NCBI GenBank assembly: GCA_001972305.1
Contig: BDDD01001596.1
Span: 313,369 to 377,368, forward strand
DNA: 64,000 bases
DNA from: Cephalotus follicularis
Taxonomy: Eukaryota; Streptophyta; Magnoliopsida; Oxalidales; Cephalotaceae
Direction: 5' to 3'
Under the pieces are notes generated by a model. It had not been told where the DNA came from. It was given only the letters and a program-made list of their open reading frames with translations, and did no database searches. Shown here piece after piece: positions 10,964 through 22,254 of the stretch. Numbering within the stretch: the first letter of the stretch is position 1; each line of letters opens with the position of its first letter. The position numbers and the translations under genes are program-made.

Positions 10964-11456
10964 CTTCCGCCTTTCGGCCTGTATAAGCTTATCAACCACA
11001 AATTCAGGACTACCGAACTCTTGGAGGCTCGTAAGACGAACCGGGTTCACCACAACCCCAACATTGTTAATCCCTTTATTTGCCTCCTCAAACAGAACCG
11101 TTGCCCCTGCTTTATCAACCTTTTGAAGGAAAACCCGCATTTCTTAAACAACAACCATGGAACACAAGCATAAACTATACAACTAGTATACATGACATAG
11201 GATATACCTTAATCCAAGAGGAGGGTCTAAGGAGAGTGAAACCCTCCTTGTAATCAGTGTACCTTTCAAGTGCTAACAAATCTTGATGCAATATGGCTGT
11301 AGACGTGTTGGGTGAAAGCCCATTGAGGATTAGTGCAAAAAATGAGAAATGGAGCTCTCTTTTGGTTAAACAAAGTGATAGTGAAATTGAGGTCTCTTTT
11401 TTTGTGTTTTGTGGGTTGAGTTTTGGACATAAATAAGGTAGTTTTTTCAGTGACAT
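10964..11456 (-). CDS. PsbP-domain thylakoid protein, two 5' exons (gene fragment)
   Basis: Exon 1 (11456-11208, 83 codons from MSLKKLPYL) and exon 2 (11119-10964, 52 codons) join in phase 0. The donor reads AAG|GTATAT and the acceptor CAAAAG|GTTGAT. Exon 1 ends YKEGFTLLRPSSWIK and exon 2 continues VDKAGATVLFEEANKG, NVGVVVNPVRLTSLQEFGS and DKLIQAERRK, followed by a donor-like GTAACT. These are PsbP-domain landmarks; relatives act in the thylakoid lumen in photosystem assembly or function. Upstream, KRELHFSFFALILNG resembles a lumen-targeting segment with one arginine of the usual pair replaced by lysine. The ATG at 11543 would add 29 codons; I prefer 11456 as more typical. The C-terminal half of the domain is not found downstream, so the gene is truncated or has a long intron I cannot follow. 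Confidence 0.65.
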
Positions 11457-11543
11457 CGTCGGTGAACGAGAGAGTTTTGAGAGGGATAAGCAAATTTGCA
11501 ATGCCATTAGTCCCATTGACACACGGAACAGGACTATTTTCAT

Positions 11544-12282
11544 TGAGTTTAAGTATCCAAAAACACTGTTACTTTACCTCGAAAAATTCAAAAAAAAAAT
11601 CAAAATAGATTGGTGTCTCAATTTTAGTTTATTATCTGTGTATACACCAAATTGGTATCTCAATTTTGTTTTACTATGTAATCAAATATGTAAATGTCAG
11701 ATATCATCGTATAAATATATAAACTTCAAAATAGATTGATGTTAATTTGCTGTTAAATTATGTTTATTGGACTAACGATTGCTTTAGCATGTCACTGTTG
11801 ACTTTGACCAAAACGGATGACCACATGACAATTGGTTTTTTTTTAAAAAAAAGTGAACTCAATTAATCAAAAAAAAAGCTACAGTTAAACAAATAAAAAA
11901 ATGAGGTCAAAAAAATTGTAAAAAAAACATGAAAAACGCCATTACTGATCTTCCTCTTCCCTTTTTTCTCATGATACCTAAATCGGACTCTCTCTGATTC
12001 TCATGATCTTGATATTCTGTGTCACTAAAGTGAAATAGAAACTTAATCAATGTACTTAAATCAAAACTGAATGCGTATTGAGAAACTTGAAACAAATAAA
12101 ACTTTATGGTCTCTTTTTTGTATCATCTTATTAAAGAGCGGAACAAAGGAGTTTCGTCATCCGTTCTCTTTCTCTCTCAAAAACATTTAACAAGAAAAAA
12201 AGAAACCTACAAATTCTCTCTCTACAAAATTAGGGTTTTTGCAAATTCTCTATCTGTTTTTCGAATTCAATCATTTTTCGCA
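11544..12282. other. AT-rich intergenic, possible promoter of next gene piece
   Basis: No coding potential. Two near-copies of TTGGTRTCTCAATTTT lie at about 11611 and 11651. A CT-rich, 5'-UTR-like stretch (about 12160-12280) precedes the ATG at 12283. Confidence 0.35.
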
Positions 12283-12786
12283 ATGGTTTCAAATTCGATC
12301 ATGAGCAATGGCTTTCAAAAGGTACGCATAAGATCTCTCTATAAAATGTATTGACGTCAATTCAATTTGTTTTCTTTTTATCAAAAGTGGTGTAATTTTG
12401 TAATTCTTGATTGATTTTAGGATTGTGAAATTTGATTATGTGCGGGGAAGACCAGGGAATGTGAGGAAAACAAGGACAATGGGCGGCCTGAATTGCCCAA
12501 GCATGGTCGGAACAAAAGCCACGAGAGGGAGCCATCATTTTTGGAGATGAGGGGAAGGGGTGGGAGGATTGGTGGATCTATCCATCATCACGAGAGGGAT
12601 TTGGAGTTGTCTCCTTCCAATAGCCCAACGAGTAGCCTTTTGGGGGGCACCGAATCGGGCACAAACTTCACCGAAAGCAACAGCAGTAGTGGTTCAGAGG
12701 ACAGTGTCGATCGGCATTTTGGTCAAAGAGAAGTACCATGGGCTTATAACAATGCTGTGAAAGCGTCATCTTCGAGTCCCATATGA
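12283..12786 (+). CDS. Short two-exon gene-like piece, unknown function
   Basis: The ATG at 12283 opens MVSNSIMSNGFQK, ending at AAG|GTACGC, a good donor. A second open stretch runs in frame 1 from about 12436 to the TGA at 12784-12786, and can be joined in phase at GGGGAAG|ACC (about 12452). It encodes a hydrophilic protein: charged start (TRECEENKDNGRPELPKHGR), an RGRGGRIGG segment, then a Ser-rich, acidic segment (LELSPSNSPTSSLLGG, NSSSGSEDSVDRHFG). No domain is recognised. The start and coding bias look like a real plant gene, but the product is short and the 3' end runs into a tandem duplication and then LTR K. It is probably a truncated gene. The splice model is inferred. Confidence 0.4.
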
Positions 12787-12832
12787 TGCACAATGCTGTG
12801 AAAGCACCATCTTCGTGTCTCATATGCTGTGA
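12750..12832. repeat. Two-copy tandem duplication (about 41 bp)
   Basis: CAATGCTGTGAAAGC, ATCTTCG and TCATATG or CCATATG recur in the same order about 41 bp apart (near 12751 and 12792). The first copy contains the stop codon of the gene-like piece. Confidence 0.7.
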
Positions 12833-12842
12833 GGATTTGGAT

Positions 12843-14554
12843 TGTTAGAGATAAGTCCTCCAAGAAGTTGCCATATATTGTAATATGTAAACTTATCTTT
12901 AATGATGTTCAATAAAATCTATAATTTGTAAACTATGGCTATCAGTTCATTTAATGTATTAATATTTGAATATCCTAGGATTAAAGCTGGAGGAACCAAA
13001 TTCTTGATGAGATTAAGAAGTAAGAATTGGAACTTCGGTAAGCTTTATTCTCAAATCTTCTTGGTCGTAGGATTAAGTACTCAGGGCATGCTTAATCCAA
13101 TAAGACCAGCACGTAGTATACCAGCTCGTTTAGAGGGTGATTAATCTCACAAGTCATTTTGTGGAGACAAGGGCAATACACGTGGGTGAATAAGTTCATT
13201 GAAGTTGACTCGCAAGAAGGAATGCCCATATGGAATTTTTACTATACGTCAAACGGACATTCCTGATGACAGTAGTGCAACAGTGGTCCTTAGACATGAG
13301 CCATCACTTGTATCCTATACATAAGATGCTACACTTTGATAATGCTCACATATGTCTCCTAACCATGGGGAATATACGGGTATTGGTTGGGTATGGTAGG
13401 TTTATGACAAAGATAGGTGAGTAAGCAAGATTGGATCCATCACCCCTAGTAAAAAAGAAAGATGCTCATATTGATTGGTCATTGGCAAAAAATCCCTTGT
13501 TAGGGTAAGGACAGTGATAATAAGAATTGATCAGATATCACTGGTTCATATTAGAGGGGCACCTTTAATATGACATGGCCAATGACATTGTATCATGGTA
13601 CCTTTTAATTGAACTATAAGGGTTTGACGTAATCCATAACCTAGGTTTAATTAGAGCATTGATGATGGAAGGATTAAACATGCACGAACCTGCATTTTAT
13701 GGTTCAAGGAAAATTCACATTACTTGGGGGTCAATATGAATTGCTAGATGTCGATGCTGATCAATAGAATACCTGAGGTAAATTGATAACCTATCTCGGA
13801 GGAAAAAGAATTAAAAGAGTTTTAATTGGGAATCTTAATTAAAGTGTTTTCATGTGATGAAAAATGTTTAATTGAATGATTGCAAGTATCGCAATTTAAT
13901 TCTATGGCCAACGTAATAATGAACCTAAAGAGTCACACACAATACAAATGTTGATCTCCTATAAAGCGTGAAAGAAATCATGAGATGATAAAATGAGACA
14001 TAAATATCAACCATGTCGAAGTTGCTTAAATGTTAAGTATAAGAGTAAGATATTGTTACTATCTTATCTTCTTCATTAATGATCATTAATGACACTTACT
14101 AACATAAGACAAAAGGAGAGAAGACTTTGTCAAGATAGAAAATCACTTCTCATTAATGCCAACTGACTTTGAGAAAGTTGAGAGGTGAAGAAAAAGAGTT
14201 TTATCAGGAGATCCAAAGAGTTGGAGTAAAAAGCAAGAAGAAGAAGAGAAAGAGTTTCTCTCACTTGCAAAAGTTGGAGAAATCAGATCATATTGGTGTG
14301 GATAGCTTTAGAGGACTTCCTCTACTTCGAAACTACCCTTGGAATCCAATAGGAACTTGAAGGAAGGAGAGTATCCATCATGTATGTTCCATTCTCTTCC
14401 TTTGTTGTAAGAAATTCTTTCTATAGCAAATAAGCAGCTTACTTAAGCATTAATGATCCTTGGAGAATGATTGATTTTGTGTAGATATTGAAACCTAATT
14501 TGCATGCAAAATGTTTTTACATATTAGTGTTTCTATGCACTACCAATGCCAACA
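12843..14554 (+). repeat. Copia solo LTR K with TSD
   Basis: 1,712 bp from TGTTAGAG to GCCAACA, flanked on both sides by TGGAT (12838-12842 and 14555-14559). No polyprotein lies beside it, so it is a solo LTR left by LTR-LTR recombination. The sequence is related, at moderate identity, to the D LTRs on the opposite strand: shared segments include TCACAAGTCAT, ACACGTGGGTG and GAGTCACACACAATACAA. Short reading frames inside it are not genes. Confidence 0.88.
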
Positions 14555-14559
14555 TGGAT

Positions 14560-15688
14560 TTCACAAACTCTAGCATTCTTACACTTGTATTGTGTGTGAC
14601 TCTATGGGTTCATAATTAAGTTGGACATAAGATTAATCATATCGCTTATGATTGTCCGATTATTCGTTCCTAATCGCATTAGAAACTTATAATCAAAATA
14701 AAAGAATTAAACCTTATTTTAATTCTTTATTACACGTGATTAATAATCAATTAATCTTGTTCATCCTAATGATTAACATCGACATCTAGAAATGCATATT
14801 GACCCTCATGTAATATGAATATAACCTTGAACCTCGAATTACAGTTACATACATGTACAATCCTTCTACCAGAATTGCTTGAATGAAACCTAGGGCAAGG
14901 AACATGTCAGACCCTAATAGTTTATTCAATAAATTGATATCCCGGGTAATTAGCTATCTCGATCAAATTAGAAACTCTTTCTACTTAACTGATCTCTGAT
15001 ATTGGAATCATGATTCCAATACATTTTCATCATGACTAGGAAATCTTAAGCATAAACTCCCTTTGTAGGGAGAAGTAGATTATATCTTGCTCACTCACAT
15101 ATCTCCATGTGTAATCTACCATGCCCACCTAATACTGTATACTCCTCGTGATTAGAGGACGTAAGGATCATTAAAGTATGATATCTTATACACAAGGCAT
15201 CTAACGGTGGCTTAGGTTTAAGGACCGCACACACTACTGTAATATAGGAAGCCTGTCTGACATGTAAGTAAAACTCCGTACAGGTCTTCCTATAGCGAGC
15301 CATTTCAGTGAACTTATAAAATAATGAGCACCCACGTGTATGTCATATAGTTACTACATGATGACTTGTGAGAACATTTAATCTCTTCAATGAGCTGGCA
15401 TACAACTTGATAGTCTATCTGGATAACATATGTCCATGCATGTTATCCTATGACTAGGAAGGTTCTGGAATAAAGCTTACCGATGTGCTAAGTCTCACAG
15501 CGTGATCTCATCATGGTCTTAGTCATCAAACTTTATTCTATGGACATTCATTGATTACATACAAAAAACATATATAAATGAACAGTTGCCATTGATTATA
15601 ATAGAGAACATCTTTTATTGAACTTTAATATTTACTACAAACTATTGTTATTACATGATAACCTGGCTTTCAAGACTTATCTTTAACA
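14560..15688 (-). repeat. 3' LTR of copia D (end missing)
   Basis: Begins (minus strand) TGTTAAAGATAAGTC directly after the polypurine tract. It aligns with 57754-56590 through most of its length, for example the CACGTGTATGYCATATAG, GAAGCCTGTCT and TCACACTTGTAT-like blocks. The match fades near 14575, about 0.6 kb short of the full LTR, so the tail was deleted or replaced. The right target duplication of solo LTR K lies at this edge. Confidence 0.8.
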
Positions 15689-15699
15689 ATCTCCCACCA
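15689..15699 (-). promoter_or_regulatory. Polypurine tract of copia D
   Basis: Minus strand GGTGGGAGATT immediately precedes the TGTTAAAG start of the 3' LTR. Confidence 0.8.
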
Positions 15700-15792
15700 A
15701 TACTAAAGCCAGTTACCCATGTGTCTCACACCCATCCCAGAAAGATGTTTGTTGGAGACGCTCTTCAATAAGGCTTTCGTAAAGGGGTCTGC

Positions 15793-18573
15793 TGTAACAC
15801 CCCCGAACTGCGAGAGCCATTACAGGTCATAACTTAACATAACATATCTTAAACGAACATATGCATAACTTTATTAGCAAAATCCGTGGTGGTCATAACA
15901 TAACAATTTCTAATATCATAACAGAAACCTTAACATATTCTAAAAACTTAAACGTGTTCCAAGGGTCAATTAAAAACATAATCCAAAAGTAACATATAGT
16001 TCAAGACCAATCCTAACAGAAAGCATAGTAGGATCACACTCCTAGAGGATCCTTGACATATGGTGGACATCTCCCAATCACACTTTCCCCCGGTGCTCTT
16101 GATAACCTGCCGCATGGAGAGAGAAAAACTTGACTAAGCAGACCGCAGTATGAATAAAGAATGTAAAACAGTAAACGATAATTTAAAAGCAATAAAATTT
16201 TAAAAGTTATCTCGAAACAGAACTCTTAAGCAGTAAATCAATTTAAACATTATTTGAAGTCAAATCCATAACTTCCGAAATATACACGAAACATTTCAAA
16301 AACATAAATTTCATACTGAGTCACACAACATATCATGTATCAAAACATATAGATGGCAAGGGAGGCACTAATTCCACATGCCCAGTAGAATTGATGTGTA
16401 CGACACTACACAAGTCAATTCTCATATCATATCATATCACACATTGCATATCTCCACACGTATGCCATATACTAGAATTGATTCATACGTCTCTATCATA
16501 CATAACGGATGAATAAATCCACATCATGGGATTTATTCATAACATAAAGAGACGTCGTAAACTATTCACACTGCTACGGAAGTGTCATGTTCCCGTGTCA
16601 GGCCTACGACATGCCTATGGTACGCCCCATAGGTGGTACAAATACTCAGTATTTTATCATTTCGAAAACATTGATTTATCATAATCAATCTAAAATTCAT
16701 GCAAACATGCCTTTTTCGAAACATATTCAAAAATCGTTAACAAACGATATCATAACATACATTTCATAATCAGAACACCAACTCATTTATTTCCACTATA
16801 AAGAGATGATCATAACATAGTTCATAACATATCATAACATAAGTATAAAGTCAGGAACATTAAATTCGCAAAATGTCAAAACTGACTTTATTTTCAGAAT
16901 CATATCAATATCATAAAACATAACCGGGTTCATAAAACCAAAGGAACATATCATAAAAACAAAACTGAATTTATCGAAAAGAGTGCCAAAGAGCAGAATA
17001 TCTGTACCTTATGCGCTCACAGAAAATAACTTACGAAAAGACTGATAAAATCTAACTGTCATTCATAGCACAAAAATCTAAAAGACACAAAAACCATCCA
17101 TATAAGGGTCTGAAAATCATTGTGGGCATAAAACAGATGTATTACAGTGTTTAGGACAGACCCCTATTAAATCAGAAATGCAAACGGACCAAGAAAATTG
17201 AAAACAGAAATTTCCTAGGCAAAACAGCCGACTGTTGGAAGCTTGGCAGTCAACTATGCAACAGGGCCAGCTGACTACACAAACTGGACTGCAGCCAGTC
17301 AACTGTGACAGGGGTCCAATCGACTGTGCAAGGCAAAACAGTCGACTAATCATACAGACAACCGACTACTCAAGCTAGACAGCCGATTGTCCAGAAGAAC
17401 AACCGACTGTTCTGGACGATAGCTCAACAGAAACTCCAATAAACCAGTACAGAACTTGTCAAAAACCAGAATAACAATATACTAGAGGCCTATTAGCATT
17501 TACATAAGACATTATGTGGTCCTTTAACAGTAGAAAACACAGAATTAAGGTGAACATATGACCAGTGGCTAACTCAAGGAGAAAGAGGGTGATTTCTAAA
17601 CACATGCATACATATTTTAATCCAGTTTTCCTGTCCATTATTAATAACAGATATCAAAACCAGTATGCAACATATCTATGGTGCCTAAAACATGTTGACA
17701 GATTCATGAACCAGGACAGAACATAAGATGATAGGAATTAAAACCTCAAAACCTCTAAAGGCCAAAGAGAACATAAAACTGAATTTATAACAATGTAGCA
17801 AAAACCATCACAGTAAAGATTGAGTTAACTAACCTGTAATGGTGACACACAACTGTTGTATTAACACAACAATTTTCCAGACTCAAAACCCACTGATCAC
17901 AAGAAACAAAAGAAAAGGCATATGGTTTCAAAACTTGCCAAAGGCGTGCATAACCAAAATAAAACAATTAAGGGACATAATCATAAAAACCAACCTGATT
18001 TTGATGCAACAAACGTACGAAAAACACAATAGGTTCCTAGCTTTGCAAACTCGGCAGTGACTTGCAAGAGAGGAGAGGATGGCATAACACAAAGGCAAAA
18101 CCACTCTTAAAACAGAAAAAAGAGAAGGAATTTCGGGAGAGATAAGGAAAAACAAGAAACATAATCTTATTGATAGGGAAAGAGGGAGGATTTTTAGGAG
18201 ATGGATAAGGAAAAGAGGTAGAAACCTGTGAAAGAGATAGAAAATGAGAGAGTTACGGGAGAAGGAGAGAGAAAGAGAGGAGAAATAGGGAAAAAGAATT
18301 TTAAATGAATAAAAAATGTTTTAATAAGGTTTTAAAATAATAAATAGATTTTGTGTAAATTGATTTATCTAAAAAGAAAAAAACATATGCATAAACCCAT
18401 CCATAAAGCATATTCATACCCACATATTCAAAATTCAGGCTGGTATTAGTCAGCCCAAAACACATAGGCCCGTAACAGGGTAAACGGACTTCATAACAAA
18501 ACAAATTAAAAAGCCCACAAAAAAACAGATTAAAAGTCCGAAAAACATGCATACGAACAAACAGGGTATTACA
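15793..18573 (-). repeat. Gypsy-type solo LTR N with TSD
   Basis: 2,781 bp with ends TGTAACACC and GTATTACA (plus strand), flanked by TCTGC at 15788-15792 and 18574-18578. It splits the D polyprotein: GENNTAD ends on one side and DPFTKALLKS continues on the other. Minus orientation is inferred from comparison with A and B (GGGGGTGTTACA as the 3' end). A motif array lies at 17226-17415. Reading frames here are fortuitous. Confidence 0.9.
17226..17415. repeat. Array of degenerate CAGTCGACTG motifs in LTR N
   Basis: About nine dispersed 10-mers within 190 bp, for example CAGCCGACTG, CAGTCAACTG, CAGTCGACTA, CAACCGACTA, CAGCCGATTG and CAACCGACTG, spaced about 15-30 bp apart. The consensus CAGTCGACTG is its own reverse complement. 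The array lies 1.16-1.35 kb from the LTR start in minus orientation. Confidence 0.85.
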
Positions 18574-18589
18574 TCTGCTGTGTTGTTTT

Positions 18590-20046
18590 CTCCTGGTACT
18601 CGCTCCACTTTGATATCTCCTCTTCCAATGATTTCTCTAATCAAATGGAAGTGGCGAAATATGTGTTTAGACCTTTGATGTGACCGGGGTTCCTTAGCCT
18701 GTGCAATAGCCCCTTTGTAGTCACAATATAAGGATATTGGATCATCAATTGTAGGAACCACACCAAGATCTATGATGAACTTCTTCATCTACACACATTC
18801 CTTTCCAACTTCTGATGCTGCAATGTGTTCAATCTCAGTAATTGAATCTGCAGTGGTTGGTTACTTTGAACTCTTCCAGCTCACTACACCACCATTCAAG
18901 GTGTATACGTAACCCGATGTTGATTTAGAATCATCCACATCTATTTGAAAGTCAGAGTCAGTAAAACCCTCTACTTTCAAACTATTTTCTCGATAAACTA
19001 GGAACATATCTTTAGTCCTTTTTAGGTACTTAAGAATGTCCTTGACTACCTTCCAATGACTCTCACATGGATCCGACTGATATCTACTAGTAACGCTTAT
19101 AGCAAAAACGATATCCAGTCGTGTGCACAACATAGCGTACATGATGCTCCCTATTGCAGAAGCATAGGGAATATGCATCATGCGCTCTCTTTCATCCAAT
19201 GTCTTAGGAGACATTGATTTAGAAAGCTTAATTCCATGGCAGAGAGGTAGGTAGTCTTTCTTGGAATTTTTCATACTAAACCTCTTTAGCACTTTGTCTA
19301 TGTAGAAGGATTGGGATAGTTCAAGCACTTTCTTCAGTCTATTTCTATAGACCTTGATTCCCAAGATGTAGGATGCTTATCCCAAGACTTTCATGGAGAA
19401 AACTATGGACAACCATTTCTTGGTTCTAGTTAACATACCTATATCATTCTCAATGAGTAGTATGTCATCAACATAAATAATCAAGAATAGGACTCAATTT
19501 CTTGCACACACATGGTTCATCTTCATTTTTGATGAAATCAAACTCCTTGACCTCTTCATCAAAACAGATGTTCTAGCTCCTAGAGGCTTGCTTCAATCCA
19601 TAAATGGATTGATTGAGTTTTCACACCTTGTGGTCCTCACCACGGGATATGAAACCCTCAGGTTGGGTCATATAGATGTCTTCTTCAATGTGTCAATTGA
19701 GGAAGGCAGTCTTCACATCCATCTTCCATATCTCATAGTCATGGTGTGCAGCAATAACAAGCAAAATCTGGATGGATTTAAACATGGAAACAAGAGAAAA
19801 GGTTTCTTCATAGTCTATTCCTTTTCTCTGTTTGTAACCTTTGGCTACTAGCTTTACTTTGAAGGTGTTAACCTTCCCATCCTCTCCAATCTTTCTTTTA
19901 AAGAGCCATTTGCATCCCATGGAAACACTTCCCTCAGGTGCATCTACCAAGTCCCAGACTTAATTGGAGTACATAGAGTCCATTTCGGATTTCATGGCTT
20001 TCTGCCATTTCTCTGAGTCTATATCTGATATAGCTCATAAGTAACT
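18590..20046 (-). pseudogene. pol: Copia D reverse transcriptase and RNase H, broken
   Basis: Minus strand. RT starts WQKAMKSEMDSMYS (about 20000) and continues MGCKWLFKRKIGEDG, KLVAKGYKQRKGIDY, YEIWKMDVKTAFLN (19950-19693). Frameshifts break the palm domain. The connection and RNase H follow (YASAIGSIMYAMLCTRLDI, SDSDFQIDVDDSKSTSGY; 19364-18861), then YCDYKGAIAQAKEPRSHQRSKHI (18788-18590). The tail DPFTKALLKSVSNKHL, MGNWL is beyond solo LTR N at about 15792-15700. No single frame covers the whole RT. Confidence 0.88.
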
Positions 20047-21540
20047 TGTAACGACCCCGATCCGAGTTCACTTTGTGCTCAAAGTGAGCTACTAAGATTC
20101 GGTGCGTTACGTGAGGGTGAAACCTTTAATCCTTTAACAATCTTACTAATTGCTAATATTTATCCAATTTCTCATATAAATAACTTGCAACTTGTCAAAC
20201 TAAACTTTAACATGTTATACTCTCATTGAAATCATCATAAACCATAACAATCATAGTCAGCATCTTACATCTACACAGGATCTATCATAAGGCATTACAC
20301 ATCGGAAAACATTAATTTATAATGTCATAAATTGTTTATACAAAACGTTATTTCATAACATAATTTCTTTCTGAAATATCATTTATGAGATCCTGCTAAA
20401 GCTTGACTTTCCTCGTTTAATCATTACCTGAAAATTTATTTAAAAACCAAAAACATTGAAAGGAATGAGTATAAATAGCCCAATAAGAATCATAATCGTA
20501 AAAACGTTATCGAAATCCCTTTTTGATAATTATTATCAAAACGTTTTTTAATCATACATTTTTTTGGCACATCACATAGCCATACTTGAAAATTAAACAT
20601 CCTTAAAATCCCTTTCTAGTATAAAAACCAGCACATTTCACATTCATTTCCTTTTTTTTTCTGATCATATCTCATGAATTAGAATGTTTCATAAATACTA
20701 AGGGGTTATATAAACATAAAGAACCCAAATTGAACCATGCTTCACCGGGGCATTGTGCACTCCCCGATTACTATTCTTATATCACATGCATATTCGTGAG
20801 CACTCTCCACTCATAACATTAATCTTTACTAGATTAATCCTCCTTGGATCGCAATCCAATAGTTGTTCATCTCAGTCATTACATTTTCACTTTTCATAAA
20901 TCATTTCTTAATACGTTGAGTGATCAGCTCAACGTATCCATAAAAATAAATTCGTACAACATTCGTAAAACTGAATTTATATGTATCAAAACATTAAATT
21001 ATAGTAGACATTTCAACAATTTCACAATGATAAAATTATAATTTCATTGAAAATAATAGCAGAACATAAACAATAATTTTAAACATAAAATTTCATCAAG
21101 AATTTGGCAGAAATTCGAACTACGTAAAACATAATAATTTACTGCATAATTTGCATAAATAACATAAATTACTTTGGCATAAAAAATATAAAATAAAATA
21201 CTTTGGAAAAGTGAGTAAAAATATCCTTACATTGCTTTAATCTCATTTTCTCCTTTTTTAGACTGAAGTAATTTCTACATCGAAATTTTAGCAAAATACT
21301 CCTTCTTTTCTCTTCTCTCCTCTTCTCTCTTTCTCTCTCAGTAAAATTCTTTGGCACAGAAGATGTTTTACTTACCCGTATTTATAGGAGAGTTAATCTA
21401 CAGACTTTTTTTACCTTCGTGTGTCATCTGATAACGTCGCCCACGTTATGCGCCGCCCATGTTTTTGTCTTCTTCTCCACCAGTTTAATGACAAGTGTCA
21501 TCTTTTATGTTAAAATAAAGCAAAACGGGTAAAATATCTC

Positions 21541-21945
21541 AAAGCGTCTGTCCGTTTGTCGACACGCGTCCGTAATTAGTATAATTTATTCACTAAACGA
21601 CAAAAAACGAGATAAGCGTTGATGCTTTCACGCTTTGTTAATTCAAAAGCGTCGCCACTTTAACCTCAAAGCACTGCCGCTTTACCCTTAGGCATCACTG
21701 GTTAAGCGTTTTTACAAAGGAAATAACACTTGAAAGCGTCGTCGCTTTCTCCATTACGCTAAAACAAACCGTCGACGCTTTAAGCTTAATAAGCGTCGTT
21801 GGTTTAAATGCATAAGCGTCGCCACTTTTCCACTACACTACAACAAACCGTCGATGTTGTAGTGTGTTTTAGGCATGAAAAAATAGTCAATGCTTTGTGC
21901 ACATTGAAGGCTAAACGTCGATGCTTTTAAAGTTAGGTAGGTGAC
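21541..21945. repeat. Array of AAAGCGTCGACGCTTT-type motifs in LTR O
   Basis: At least ten partial copies around GCGTCG: AAAGCGTCTG, GTTGATGCTTT, AAAGCGTCGCCAC, AAAGCGTCGTCGCTTT, CGTCGACGCTTT, AAGCGTCGTTGG, AAGCGTCGCCAC, CGTCGATGCTTTT. The consensus is self-complementary with a GTCGAC core. Confidence 0.8.
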
Positions 21946-22083
21946 GCTTTCAACACCACGAGACGCACAACACACCATACAACACTTAAAACAACAATAT
22001 TTCCATGACTTCTACAAAATTTCCAGTCCAAAACAAATAGCCAATTCTGACTACCTTTCGGGGGAGCTTCCCTCGAGCCCCTG

Positions 22084-22103
22084 CCCGCTGTCCGGGCAGC
22101 GGG
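22084..22103. other. GC-rich hairpin in LTR O
   Basis: CCCGCTG (22084-22090) pairs with CAGCGGG (22097-22103) around TCCGGG. It sits in a GC-rich island (22060-22145) within otherwise AT-rich LTR, about 150 bp from the LTR's transcript-sense start. Confidence 0.65.
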
Positions 22104-22254
22104 ACCCCTCGTCTGCTCACCGGGGAGCGGAACTCCCGAACCCCTAAGCGTTAGGGTCATAGTACTGGTCCTTTGAAATATTTGCCAATCTCAATAATAG
22201 CAACCATATTTCCATAATAACTTTAATAAAAAAAATTTCGGTCATTACATAACT

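Larger units (their letters stand above)
20047..22249 (-). repeat. Gypsy-type solo LTR O with TSD
   Basis: 2,203 bp with ends TGTAACGACC and GTCATTACA (plus strand), flanked by TAACT at 20042-20046 and 22250-22254. Inserted in D between the integrase-RT linker and RT. Minus orientation is inferred from the TGTAATGACC start and GGGGTCGTTACA end. Carries a motif array at 21541-21945 and a GC-rich hairpin at 22084-22103. Confidence 0.9.
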
